From Stentor roeselii (Eukaryota > Ciliophora > Heterotrichea > Heterotrichida > Stentoridae), in contig RSEH01000090.1 in the NCBI GenBank assembly GCA_006503475.1, forward strand, positions 95,319 through 159,318: DNA of 64,000 nt, in the 5' to 3' direction. Positions 10,046 to 18,366 of the stretch are shown here, piece by piece. The notes beneath the pieces are model-generated. The model saw only the letters and a program-made list of their open reading frames with translations. It had not been told where the DNA came from and made no database searches. Position 1 is the stretch's first letter. Each line of letters starts with the position of its first letter. A program made the translations under genes and the position numbers.

Positions 10046-10582
10046 ATGGAAACAAATATATTACTCTACTTAATTATTATCGGAAGTCTTTACTTTATCC
10101 AAAAGAAAAACAAAAATAACGATTTCAAATGTTTTGCCTGTCGAGAGAAAATGATTGAGCCAGTCGAAACTATTTGTGGGCATCGATTTTGCTGTAATTT
10201 ATAAAAAGATCAATGCATTGACTTGGGAGGTCGAAAGTGCAAATGTGAATATGAAATTTCTATTCTTTTTACAGAAGATATCACTCAAGAAGTAGCTTTG
10301 TTCAATTTAAATCATTGTGATAGAAATTTGATGCAAATTTTAAAAGATTCGATAAAGATTAATGAAAAGATAATTGATTTGACTTTAGGAGGAATGAGAA
10401 TTAGGATCATTAGGGTTTGGATTGTTGGGCTTGGGTGTGTATATTTATTTGGTTATTTTACAGAGTCTTTATTTTTTCAGATTTTTTCTTACTTTGTGGC
10501 TTTTGTATTGTCTAGTGTTGTGTTTTACTCTGATAGTGTGAGGAAATCAGCTGAGTTTTTTTTAAATTCGAAACAAAAGTAA
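10046..10582 (+). CDS. Membrane-anchored RING finger protein, RNF170-like
   Basis: Splicing the 15-nt intron GTAATTTATAAAAAG (10194-10208) gives a 173-residue protein from ATG 10046 to TAA. An N-terminal membrane helix (about residues 5-18) is followed by a compact RING: C-F-A-C, then C-G-H-R-F-C-Y-Q-C after splicing, then C-K-C. The intron falls inside the RING, and unspliced DNA hits a TAA there. The C-terminal third has two hydrophobic segments. The order N-terminal helix, RING, paired C-terminal helices recalls RNF170, an ER E3 ubiquitin ligase acting on IP3 receptors. The class is confident; orthology is only suggested. Confidence 0.8.
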
Positions 10583-11495
10583 CTAAATGATGTTTTTAAG
10601 TTAAATATCTATAAAGATAGTAAGGTCAGTCCGAGAACAATTAATTTTCAAATCTCTAATCTCATCACTCACAAAATTTTTTATTAGTCTTGAACCTGGC
10701 CTATTATCAAAGTTATAATTCTTTGAAATTCAGAAAGCTTAATAAATGGATTGAAGGCGATTATATCCCTTGGCAAAAGACCTGAAACTTAAAGATTAAG
10801 GCTTAGCCATAAAAGATTCAAAATCTTAAATATAATAAAATGATATGCATAAACTTTACCAAAACCCCTAGTTTCTTATTGAATCGAGACGATTACTTTT
10901 TTAATCATCAATAAGAATACCTCTAAGAAATAAAAATAAATCTTTATGATAGATCCAAGAATGTACAACTATAAAAGTTTACTATAACAGCTAAGAATTC
11001 TAATAGAAACTACTGCGATGATATTGAAAAATATAGTCATAATCCTTTGATATGATATACAAGAGGCTGTACTTCATATGATTTGAAAAGATTTTTTTAT
11101 GATTTGGATAAAATCATGTTCTTCACAGTGATATGTATAATAACTTAATTTCTAACCTGACCATAATCCTGCAAAAGTTTATCAAATTTGTGTATTTTTA
11201 ACTAAATTACGAAATGAAATAATAATAGAACTAAAAGTGATTATATCAGAATCAATAAAAACCAAGATAACCCACCCTAAATAAACCAAAAAAAAAATTT
11301 AAATTCTCCTAACCACCTGATTCTCATAAACCATCTCCAAATCCCCCAAATCACTTAAAAACCCCACAAAACTTAAAATTTTCTCACATAAACCCAACCA
11401 AACAATTTCCCTCCTCAACAACACTCCCTCCACCACTTCTAAAAACTCCATAAAACTCATCCAATTCTCTAACTATTCCAAACCATCTTGATTAA
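10583..11495. other. Spacer with an almost G-free 209-base 5' flank
   Basis: No intact gene in these 913 bases. The left part is plain AT-rich DNA; on the minus strand near 10610-10790 two short protein-like pieces in different frames could be a relic, too weak to call. From 11281 to 11489 the plus strand contains one G (11319) against 71 C, the most extreme of the A/C-rich 5' flanks in this window. It directly precedes the COMMD gene start at 11496. Confidence 0.6.
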
Positions 11496-12056
11496 ATGGA
11501 TGAATTACTAGAAACCCTAGACTGGCTTCAAGACATAGACTCCAAAAGTCGTTTAGGTCTCTTCGAGTCAAGCTACACCTTCTTACAAGGTCCACTCGAC
11601 AGAAAATCATTAAACACGATAGCAGAGACCTACGAAAAAACAAGCGAAAACATTGAACGTAACCTGGAAGCAATTGGCTTTTTGATAACAAGTCTTAGCA
11701 CCTCTCGACCTTTGCCTGAAATTCCTTGGATAGCAGAACTTGAGACTTTCCTGAAAGAAAAACAAGCAGATATCAAACTTGGCTATTCTTTGAATTCTCT
11801 CCATAATCCACTTTTAAGCAACTTTAAAGACTTTGACTGGAGAATGGAAGTTCAGCTCAGTTCTAGAGCTGTTGAAGATGTTATTGTTCCGAGAATTATT
11901 TTGCAGTTTCAGACTGATGATCAGGAAAAAGTGGTTGAATGTGATTATGCTAACTTGAAAAACTTGTATATTCAGCTTAAGAATGCTTTGAAGAGCTTTG
12001 AATCTGTCAGGGCGAAGAAGGCTGAGAAATTCTTGAAGCCTAATAAAAATCTTTAG
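11496..12056 (+). CDS. COMM domain-containing protein
   Basis: A 186-residue single-exon protein ending TAG. The N-terminal ~110 residues are helical, as in COMMD proteins. The C-terminal COMM domain begins at about residue 115 with F-K-D-F-D-W-R-M-E-V-Q-L-S-S, then P-R-I-I-L-Q-F, and ends in a Leu-rich helix (N-L-Y-I-Q-L-K-N-A-L-K-S-F). COMMD proteins form a ten-member ring in the Commander complex, which works with retriever in endosomal recycling of membrane proteins. Which paralogue this is cannot be decided by eye. A 178-bp spacer with a sharp composition switch separates it from the next gene. Confidence 0.85.
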   Translation: MDELLETLDWLQDIDSKSRLGLFESSYTFLQGPLDRKSLNTIAETYEKTSENIERNLEAIGFLITSLSTSRPLPEIPWIAELETFLKEKQADIKLGYSLNSLHNPLLSNFKDFDWRMEVQLSSRAVEDVIVPRIILQFQTDDQEKVVECDYANLKNLYIQLKNALKSFESVRAKKAEKFLKPNKNL

Positions 12057-12233
12057 ATGGATAGTGATTAGGATGGATTAATTTTATGAATGGATTTAGA
12101 GAATCAGATGAGTTTTTAGAGTTGGTGGAACCAATTCCAATCCACTTAAAAATCCTCAAAACATCTCCAAAATTCTTCCATTCTCCAAATAAACCCACCA
12201 TCTTAAAACCCTCGTCATTCCCAACTAATAAAT

Positions 12234-14180
12234 ATGAGTCGTAACGAGCTTCTCCATTATTCCGAAAAAGGGCAAATAGAAGACCTCGAGCTTTTATTCT
12301 TATCCAAAAAATTCGATCCCTGTCAAATCTCTCAAGGAATCTTCAAATGTCTAGAATCCTTAAATGCAAACCACTTAGAAACAATAACTCTTCTCTTAAA
12401 ACAAAAAGCCGATCTTTCATTCCGCAACAACAAAGGCCTGACAATTCTTCAGTTCGCTTGTTTTAAAGGCAGTGCAGAAGCAGTGAGTCTCATCTTATCA
12501 GAAAAGCCAGACCTAAGCGAATCAGACAATCGAGGAAGGAGTCATCACTGCATCGCCTTGTTAAACGAATCACGAGACCCTGTCGATATTTTAAAGTTAC
12601 TTCATGAGTCAGGAGTAAGCATTTATACTCAAGACATGTATGGAGACACCCCGTTGCATTACGCGGCGAGTAAAGGACATAAGGCCAGTGCTTTGTTTCT
12701 CATTGAAAAAGGAGCTGATGTTAAAACTTGTGACCAGTTTCTTGATACTCCTTTACATATCGCTTTTCGAAAGGATAGAACAGAAATCGTTGAAATTTTA
12801 CTTCCGATTTCAGACTTAATGGCAAAAAATAATCAGGGAAAAACTCCTGCTCTTGAAGCGCATGGACGGGCTGTGGAAGTCTTGAATTTGTTTTATAGGG
12901 AAAAGAATGTCAATCAGAAACAAGTTGAAAATGGAAAGACTTCGAAATGCTTTCAATGTAAGATTTTTACTGAAGTCTTTTGTTTGACTTGTGCTGGAGA
13001 ATTGATGGGATGTTCTAAGTTTGAACAGAGGATTAAGGAACTTGAAAATTCACTTGAGATATGTAGAAGGGAAAAAAGGATTATACAAGAAAAAATTGAG
13101 GAAATTATGAAAAAACAAGAAAAAAATAATGAAATACAAGAAAGGATCAATGAAAATCTAGAAAAAAGTACTGGAAAATTAAAAATTTCTCCTGTTTTAA
13201 TTAGTAGTTTTTCGAAAGTGAAAAGGGAAGTTTTGGTTGAGAAACTTGAGAAAGATATTCAAGAGTTTAGTGAATTGCAGGAAAAATTTGTGAATGAAGT
13301 AAAAACTACCTATGAAGTACTGATAAGTATCATTAAAGACTGTATTGAATCAACTCTAAAAAAATCGAAAGTCGAGATTTTTGGGTCTTTGGCTACAGGG
13401 TTGTTTTTACCGTATTCTGATATTGACTTGGTAATTACTAATGATAAATACAAGCCTGCTTCAAGTCTGCTGGAAAAAATAATAAAACCACTTGAATCTC
13501 TTGGAATTGTTAATCATACTGAAAGAATTTATAATGCGAAATTCCCTCTAATCAAAGTTCAAGTTTTTGAAGGGAATATTTTAATTAAAATTGACATCAC
13601 TGTCAGTGAAGATAAACATAAAGGAAAAGATTGTGTCTCCCTCGTAAACTCCTTCACCTCCAAGTACCCCGAAATAAAGCCAATCTTTCTAATCCTAAAG
13701 CAACTAATGCACGTCTGTGGATTTTCAGAGCCATTCAAAGGCGGTATGAGTAGTTACGCCTTATTCCTAATGGTAATTTCCTTCTACCAAAAAAAATTCA
13801 AATCCAAACCCAATTCCCAAAAAAGCGAGATTTTTTTAGGTTTCCTCGAATTTTACACAGAACAATACAACTACTCCTCTAAAATCGTGGTTGAATACGA
13901 AGGTTGGGATTTACGAGATTTCAAAAACAAGAGTTTTTCAGACAGTTTCATCGAGGGTTCCTTAGACATTCCAGACCCGCTAAACCCAAAAAGCAACGTG
14001 GCTCATTTAACAGACATCGAAAGATTTTACGTAAAAACTATTCAGGCCATATTGATGTGTGCTAGGCACATCTTATTCAAACCCAACCTCTGCAGTTGTC
14101 TCGACTCATTAAACCTGATATCCAAGGTTTTATACGAGTGCATGTTTAACACCCACCCTGACAACATTAAACACAATTAA
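12234..14180 (+). CDS. Ankyrin-repeat plus non-canonical poly(A)/terminal nucleotidyltransferase
   Basis: The 648-residue protein joins two modules. Residues ~30-215 are ankyrin repeats; the clearest are D-T-P-L-H-Y-A-A-S-K-G-H and D-T-P-L-H-I-A-F. A short Cys pair segment (C-F-Q-C, C-L-T-C) and a Lys/Glu coiled coil (~265-355) follow. Residues ~380-640 are a TRF4/TENT-type nucleotidyltransferase: the G-S-L-A-T-G loop, catalytic S-D-I-D-L, third acidic residue in K-I-D-I-T, the G-G-M-S-S-Y central-domain motif, and a PAP-associated segment D-P-L-N-P-K-S-N-V-A. All three catalytic carboxylates are present, so adding A or U to RNA 3' ends is expected. The ankyrin part presumably recruits a partner. 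Single exon, TAA. Confidence 0.9.
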   Translation: MSRNELLHYSEKGQIEDLELLFLSKKFDPCQISQGIFKCLESLNANHLETITLLLKQKADLSFRNNKGLTILQFACFKGSAEAVSLILSEKPDLSESDNRGRSHHCIALLNESRDPVDILKLLHESGVSIYTQDMYGDTPLHYAASKGHKASALFLIEKGADVKTCDQFLDTPLHIAFRKDRTEIVEILLPISDLMAKNNQGKTPALEAHGRAVEVLNLFYREKNVNQKQVENGKTSKCFQCKIFTEVFCLTCAGELMGCSKFEQRIKELENSLEICRREKRIIQEKIEEIMKKQEKNNEIQERINENLEKSTGKLKISPVLISSFSKVKREVLVEKLEKDIQEFSELQEKFVNEVKTTYEVLISIIKDCIESTLKKSKVEIFGSLATGLFLPYSDIDLVITNDKYKPASSLLEKIIKPLESLGIVNHTERIYNAKFPLIKVQVFEGNILIKIDITVSEDKHKGKDCVSLVNSFTSKYPEIKPIFLILKQLMHVCGFSEPFKGGMSSYALFLMVISFYQKKFKSKPNSQKSEIFLGFLEFYTEQYNYSSKIVVEYEGWDLRDFKNKSFSDSFIEGSLDIPDPLNPKSNVAHLTDIERFYVKTIQAILMCARHILFKPNLCSCLDSLNLISKVLYECMFNTHPDNIKHN

Positions 14181-14215
14181 TATCACCCTTGATTACTCTA
14201 AACTATTCTAAGCTA

Positions 14216-15091
14216 TTAAAGAGCTTCAGCTCCTGAAATGATTTCACAAAGTTCCATTGTGATCTTAGCTTGTCTCACTTTGTTATACTCCAGCTGCAGC
14301 TTTCCGATCATTTGATTGCAGTTCTTAGAAGCGCCTTCCATAGCAGTCATTCTTGCACTTTGCTCTGAACTTGCACTGTTAAGCATGGCGTGGTAAACAG
14401 AACTTGCCAGGTACAAGTCATAATAAACTTCAGTCGCTAATGGAAAGTCCGGCTCTTCAACTTCAAAAGTAGATTTATGATGTCCTAATCTAAATCCACT
14501 TCTTGAAATCACTTCACTTCTCTTGATCTTTGAAGTGACCACATTTTTAAACTCATTGAAAATCAGCTCTATTCTTTGACATGACTTTTCCTTCGCTGCT
14601 GCTTCTAAGGCCTGGGCTATTGCAGAAGCTGTGGCATAGCTGACTGGAGTAAGAATATTCGTGATCGACTTGTAAAGAAGGTCTGGGAATGGCCTGGTTA
14701 AAGCCAGGGTCCCTTTTTCACCGATTGCAAAAATCGCATATTTTTCTCTTTTTTTCCCTGCCATGGCTTTAATCTCTCGGATGATGCCGGAATTGACTCC
14801 TCCGCAAAGACCCCTGTCTGATGTGAAAGGAACGAGAAGAGTACGCGCTTCAGGGCCCAGCTCGGGGAGGAAGCGACGTGCGGTGTCATCTCCTTTGAAC
14901 CAGTTAGTTGCTAGGTTGTGCCCGAAGTTTCCACCTGCGACTAGTCTGGAGATTTCAGCTCGCATTTTAGCCGCTGCAACCATTTTCATCGCTTTCGTGA
15001 TTTTACCGATGCTGGATACTGACTTGATTCGAGCTTTCAGCGCTTTCTCGTTTCCGGAGCCAAAGGTTCTTGATAGGACTCTTTGAAGCAT
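14216..15091 (-). CDS. ATP5F1C: Mitochondrial F1 ATP synthase subunit gamma
   Basis: The 291-residue product is recognisable along its length. It has an N-terminal mitochondrial-type leader (MLQRVLSRTFGSG), the helix K-I-T-K-A-M-K-M-V-A-A-A-K-M, the S-D-R-G-L-C-G-G loop, and the C-terminal helix E-Q-S-A-R-M-T-A-M-E-G-A-S-K-N. Gamma is the rotating central stalk that couples the c-ring to catalysis in the alpha3beta3 head. Length matches mature mitochondrial gammas. Codon use is somewhat richer in G and C than its neighbours. It is convergent with the nucleotidyltransferase gene (35 bp apart). Its start codon lies inside the first unit of the tandem repeat that follows. Confidence 0.97.
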   Translation of the reverse strand: MLQRVLSRTFGSGNEKALKARIKSVSSIGKITKAMKMVAAAKMRAEISRLVAGGNFGHNLATNWFKGDDTARRFLPELGPEARTLLVPFTSDRGLCGGVNSGIIREIKAMAGKKREKYAIFAIGEKGTLALTRPFPDLLYKSITNILTPVSYATASAIAQALEAAAKEKSCQRIELIFNEFKNVVTSKIKRSEVISRSGFRLGHHKSTFEVEEPDFPLATEVYYDLYLASSVYHAMLNSASSEQSARMTAMEGASKNCNQMIGKLQLEYNKVRQAKITMELCEIISGAEAL

Positions 15092-15720
15092 TTATTATGG
15101 TAGTTATTTTCTGGATTTAGAAGGACTCAGCCTGTTGGAACACTTAAGACCTTAGGAAGCATTTTATTATGGTTGTGGGTTGCTGGATTTAGAAGAAACT
15201 TAACACCCTGCATTTTATTTAGGTGGTGAATTTCTGGATGGAGAAGGAGTAGGCATGTTGAAACTTTTAACACCCTAGGATTTTTTATGTTTAAGAGTTT
15301 TTGGGTTTGAAGAGCTCAGCCTGGCTGAAGCACCTTAAAACCCTAACACCCTAGGATTTTATTATGTTTAAGAGTTTTTGGGTTAGAAGAGCTCAGCCTG
15401 GCTGAAGCACCCTAACACCCTAGGATTTTATTATGTTTAAGAGTTTTTGAGTTCGAAGAGCTCAGCCTGACTATAGCACCTTAACACCCTGATTTTTATT
15501 CGGGTAGTGATTTTCTGGGTGTAGAAGAACTCAGATATTTGAGGTATATTTTTGGTAGTGATTTATGAAATTAGAAGAACTTAGCCTAAAAACACTTAAC
15601 ACCCTAAGAAGGAATTATTTTGATAGTGATTATTGATATGGAAGACATATCCTTGTTGAAACAGCTAACACCCTAAGAAGAATTTTTTATGGTTGTGATT
15701 TCTGGATTTTTAACTCACCC
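15089..15720. repeat. Degenerate minisatellite, ~50-76 bp units with telomere-like cores
   Basis: Nine or ten diverged units follow one another. They are marked by the recurring (G)CATTTTATTATGG/ATTTTATTATG element at about 15089, 15160, 15210, 15280, 15356, 15425, 15492, 15547, 15613 and 15681. Most spacings are 66-71 bp. The best-preserved units share AGAGTTTTTGGGTT, GAAGAGCTCAGCCTG and a core such as CCCTAACACCCTAGG. The first unit includes the ATP synthase gamma ATG (minus strand), so the array looks grown from that gene's 5' end. The cores match 9-13 nt of the CCCTAACA telomere repeat known from Stentor and Blepharisma. Confidence 0.9.
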
Positions 15721-15806
15721 TGGTGGAATAATTTAACATTTAAGAAAAGTTTCACTAAAAACTGCAAGTTTTCACTTAAACAAGATTTTTCAATTGAGTT
15801 ATTATT

Positions 15807-16426
15807 ATGGTTAGCAAAATCTGTCAAATAATTGAAGAACTTCAGCAGGCTGAGGAATTCTTTGATTTCATTGAAAAGTGGCAAATGTTTTTAGATGTTA
15901 GAGAAAAAAAAGTTCACTTGAAGGAACTTATGGTATCTGTAAATAGAATAATATTGAAAAAAGTGTTTCTGAACTTGAGGATGGATTAGAAGATGTTAAA
16001 AAAAAGCTAAGAAAAAGGGAAAAATTCAGACGTTGGAGAAAAACACAAGTAGAGAAATCTAAAATTCTAAAGTACTTCCCAGACAGACAGCTTTGGAGAG
16101 AATGCAAATCAATATCAACCCAAGACCTCGAAGAAACCTATAAAAAAAAGCTCAAAACCGCTAAAACCTTCCAAAAAAAGCCTTCCAAATCCACTTTAAA
16201 ACGTTGCCAGCTATTTATCAGCATCTTAAAATCACAGAACCCATCAAAAGCTGATATATATGAAAGCCAATTATCCTCCCTTCTCTCTCCAAAATCCAGT
16301 CCTACCAATTCAGACGATTCAAGTCCTTACCTAAGCGAGTTTCACATAAAAGACTACCAAAGTCTTTTAACAAGCTCATCATTCCTAAAATCACGAGAGT
16401 CAGAATGGTCATCATTCGAAGTCTAA
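15807..16426 (+). CDS. Hypothetical coiled-coil protein, 201 residues, with an apparent 14-nt intron
   Basis: The first 42 codons (MVSKICQIIEELQQAEEFFD...) and the remaining 159 lie in different frames. They join cleanly if GTATCTGTAAATAG (15933-15946) is removed as a 14-nt intron; without it the frame ends at a TAG. The protein is highly charged, starts with a coiled coil, has a basic middle (K-K-K-L-R-K-R-E-K-F-R-R-W-R-K) and ends in a Ser/Pro-rich region. No family is recognised. Its TAA (16424-16426) abuts the stop of the dynamin gene on the other strand with no base between. A one-base assembly error in an ordinary 15-nt intron is the main alternative. Confidence 0.75.
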
Positions 16427-18358
16427 TTAAGAGATATTCCTAATCTCATTAAGAATCAAGTTGGCACGTTCAAGGCTTCTCAACAGGTCTTTGCATTTTT
16501 TCCTTTTCTCCTGGATATCACTAGGTTCAGCCAGCAATTCGTAGATTTTTGACTCCTTGTAAATCATTGAAACCAGTTCAGTATGGATGCTGCTTTTTGC
16601 TTTGTTCACCAAGAAAGTCATGATTGTCTTGGGGACTGTGTCCCTTACGTTTTCTCTGACGATCTTGAAGTAACTTTTAATAAGTTCTTTGATGATCTTA
16701 ACGTTTTTCTTTTCTATGTTTTTAACACTGTCATCTTTAGTTTTTTCTTCTCCTAGAGTAGGCTGCTTGTGGAAAGTAAAAGCTTTGTCCTTGTCTAAAA
16801 AACCGATGGGGTTAATTTCTTCTTTTTGAATGGAGTCTTCTTCGAATGACTCAAGGTCGATCATGACTTTGCTGCCTCCGATGAAATCTGGATGTTCGAT
16901 ATTTATGTAAATTGACTCGACTTTTATTATGTTTTCTATCATTGCCTGTGCAGGTTTCGCATATCGTGCAAGCATCTCGTCAATGATGATGTTCATCTCA
17001 GTTCCTAGATTTGGGTAAACATCGAATTCTTTTAATTTTATTTGTTGAAGGGCTTTTTTTAACTCATCTAAAACTTCGTTTAAACAGGAGATTGAAGGCT
17101 CTCGAAGACGGTGAACAAGTTTTTTGGTAAGCATTTCGAAAGCTTGTTCTGGGATGAATAAAGAGCTTCTGATGCCTAATGTGTTTTTTATTGCTGTTGA
17201 TATAGTTTCATCTGAAAGTCTATCAAAAATATCGATTTCATTTATTTTTTTTTTATATGTTTTGAAAAGAATTTCTTTAATCTTCGCACCAAGACTCGCC
17301 TCACGAACTGAATCAGTCGACCCATCAATATTTTCCTTAAAAATCGTAGCAAACCTTTCAATAATCTTTAAAATAAGTCCAGACATTTTATCATAATCTC
17401 CATCAAGTCCTTCTCCATAAGTATTAAGTTCATCTCTGCAACTTTTAAGCATTTTCGACAAGTTTTCCTTAAACTGAGGTAAATATTCCTTAATATGTTT
17501 AACAAGTAGTTGATTCAGCCTGACAGACAAATAAGGAATTCCCATTCTATCAGAAATGGCAGCATAAGAAGGATGATTAAGAAAAAAGGATTTTTCAAAT
17601 TTGAAGTGTTGGTCAATCGGTTTTTTATTCATGATGTCCTGCTGAGATCTACAAATGACGCCGACATATCCAAGCTTCAAAGGATAAACCCTTCCATTAA
17701 TCATGTCCAAGGCATTAGTTCCTTTATCCATCAAGTCAATTTTCGTCAAGACTCCTAAAGTCCTATTCCCTTCAGGGTCAACTTGCCTCGCAATTTTAAG
17801 TGATTCAGAATTAGCCAGGTCTAAATTCGCACAAGAAACTGCTAAAATAATAGAACTTTGCTGTTGAACGAATTCCATGATCATCTCATTGATCCTTGCT
17901 TCAATATCAGCCGGCTGGTCACCAACAGCGACTTTAGTAAGTCCAGGTAAGTCGACTAGAGTGATATCAACGACTTTAAAAGAATAAATAGTCAAAAAAA
18001 TCGGTTCTTTTGAAATGCCATAAGTCGAACCAGCGACTTGTCGAGTCGCATTTTCAATTTCAGCAAGAATTAACTTAAAGTCCTTGAACTTGATTTCCTC
18101 CTTATGTCCGAACTCGCCCCATTCTTCCCTTTCGTTGATGTGAATGAGTCGAAGTACTAAAGGTCTTCTCGTGACAATCCCTGACCCTCTCGGCAAAAAA
18201 TCTCTTCCAACAAGACTTTCCAAGACACTCGACTTGCCCGAGGACTGCGACCCGACGACTACGATTTGAGGAAGGGTCAGGGTGTGAGAAGAGTCAACCA
18301 ACGAAATCACTTCTTGCAACTTGTTGATAGTCGGAATCAGCTTTTCAAGCGAGTCCAT
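16427..18358 (-). CDS. Dynamin-related GTPase (DRP1/Vps1-like)
   Basis: A 643-residue single-exon dynamin. G1 P-loop G-S-Q-S-S-G-K-S-S (~residue 37), switch region R-R-P-L-V-L, G3 D-L-P-G (~139), G4 T-K-I-D (~208), then the middle/stalk region and a C-terminal GTPase effector helix (~600-643). No PH domain or proline-rich tail is visible, which is the layout of DRP1/Vps1-type proteins that divide mitochondria or peroxisomes or act in endocytosis. Ciliates have several such paralogues, so the exact membrane is unknown. All nucleotide-binding motifs are intact. The start codon is 8 bp from the divergent CH-domain gene. The stop abuts the convergent gene. Confidence 0.95.
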   Translation of the reverse strand: MDSLEKLIPTINKLQEVISLVDSSHTLTLPQIVVVGSQSSGKSSVLESLVGRDFLPRGSGIVTRRPLVLRLIHINEREEWGEFGHKEEIKFKDFKLILAEIENATRQVAGSTYGISKEPIFLTIYSFKVVDITLVDLPGLTKVAVGDQPADIEARINEMIMEFVQQQSSIILAVSCANLDLANSESLKIARQVDPEGNRTLGVLTKIDLMDKGTNALDMINGRVYPLKLGYVGVICRSQQDIMNKKPIDQHFKFEKSFFLNHPSYAAISDRMGIPYLSVRLNQLLVKHIKEYLPQFKENLSKMLKSCRDELNTYGEGLDGDYDKMSGLILKIIERFATIFKENIDGSTDSVREASLGAKIKEILFKTYKKKINEIDIFDRLSDETISTAIKNTLGIRSSLFIPEQAFEMLTKKLVHRLREPSISCLNEVLDELKKALQQIKLKEFDVYPNLGTEMNIIIDEMLARYAKPAQAMIENIIKVESIYINIEHPDFIGGSKVMIDLESFEEDSIQKEEINPIGFLDKDKAFTFHKQPTLGEEKTKDDSVKNIEKKNVKIIKELIKSYFKIVRENVRDTVPKTIMTFLVNKAKSSIHTELVSMIYKESKIYELLAEPSDIQEKRKKCKDLLRSLERANLILNEIRNIS

Positions 18359-18366
18359 TTATAAAT
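18359..18366. promoter_or_regulatory. 8-bp spacer between two divergent start codons
   Basis: The complete spacer is TTATAAAT, with the dynamin ATG on one side and the CH-domain ATG on the other. There is no room for separate promoters or ordinary 5' UTRs. Transcription must start within the opposite coding region, or transcripts are nearly leaderless. The octamer itself is TATA-like. A second pair (43541/43550) has another 8-bp spacer, TATAATTC. Confidence 0.7.

Noticed and set aside
15089-15720. CRISPR-like array
   Set aside because: Repeat units are diverged along their whole length with no conserved repeat/unique spacer division, and the genome is eukaryotic.
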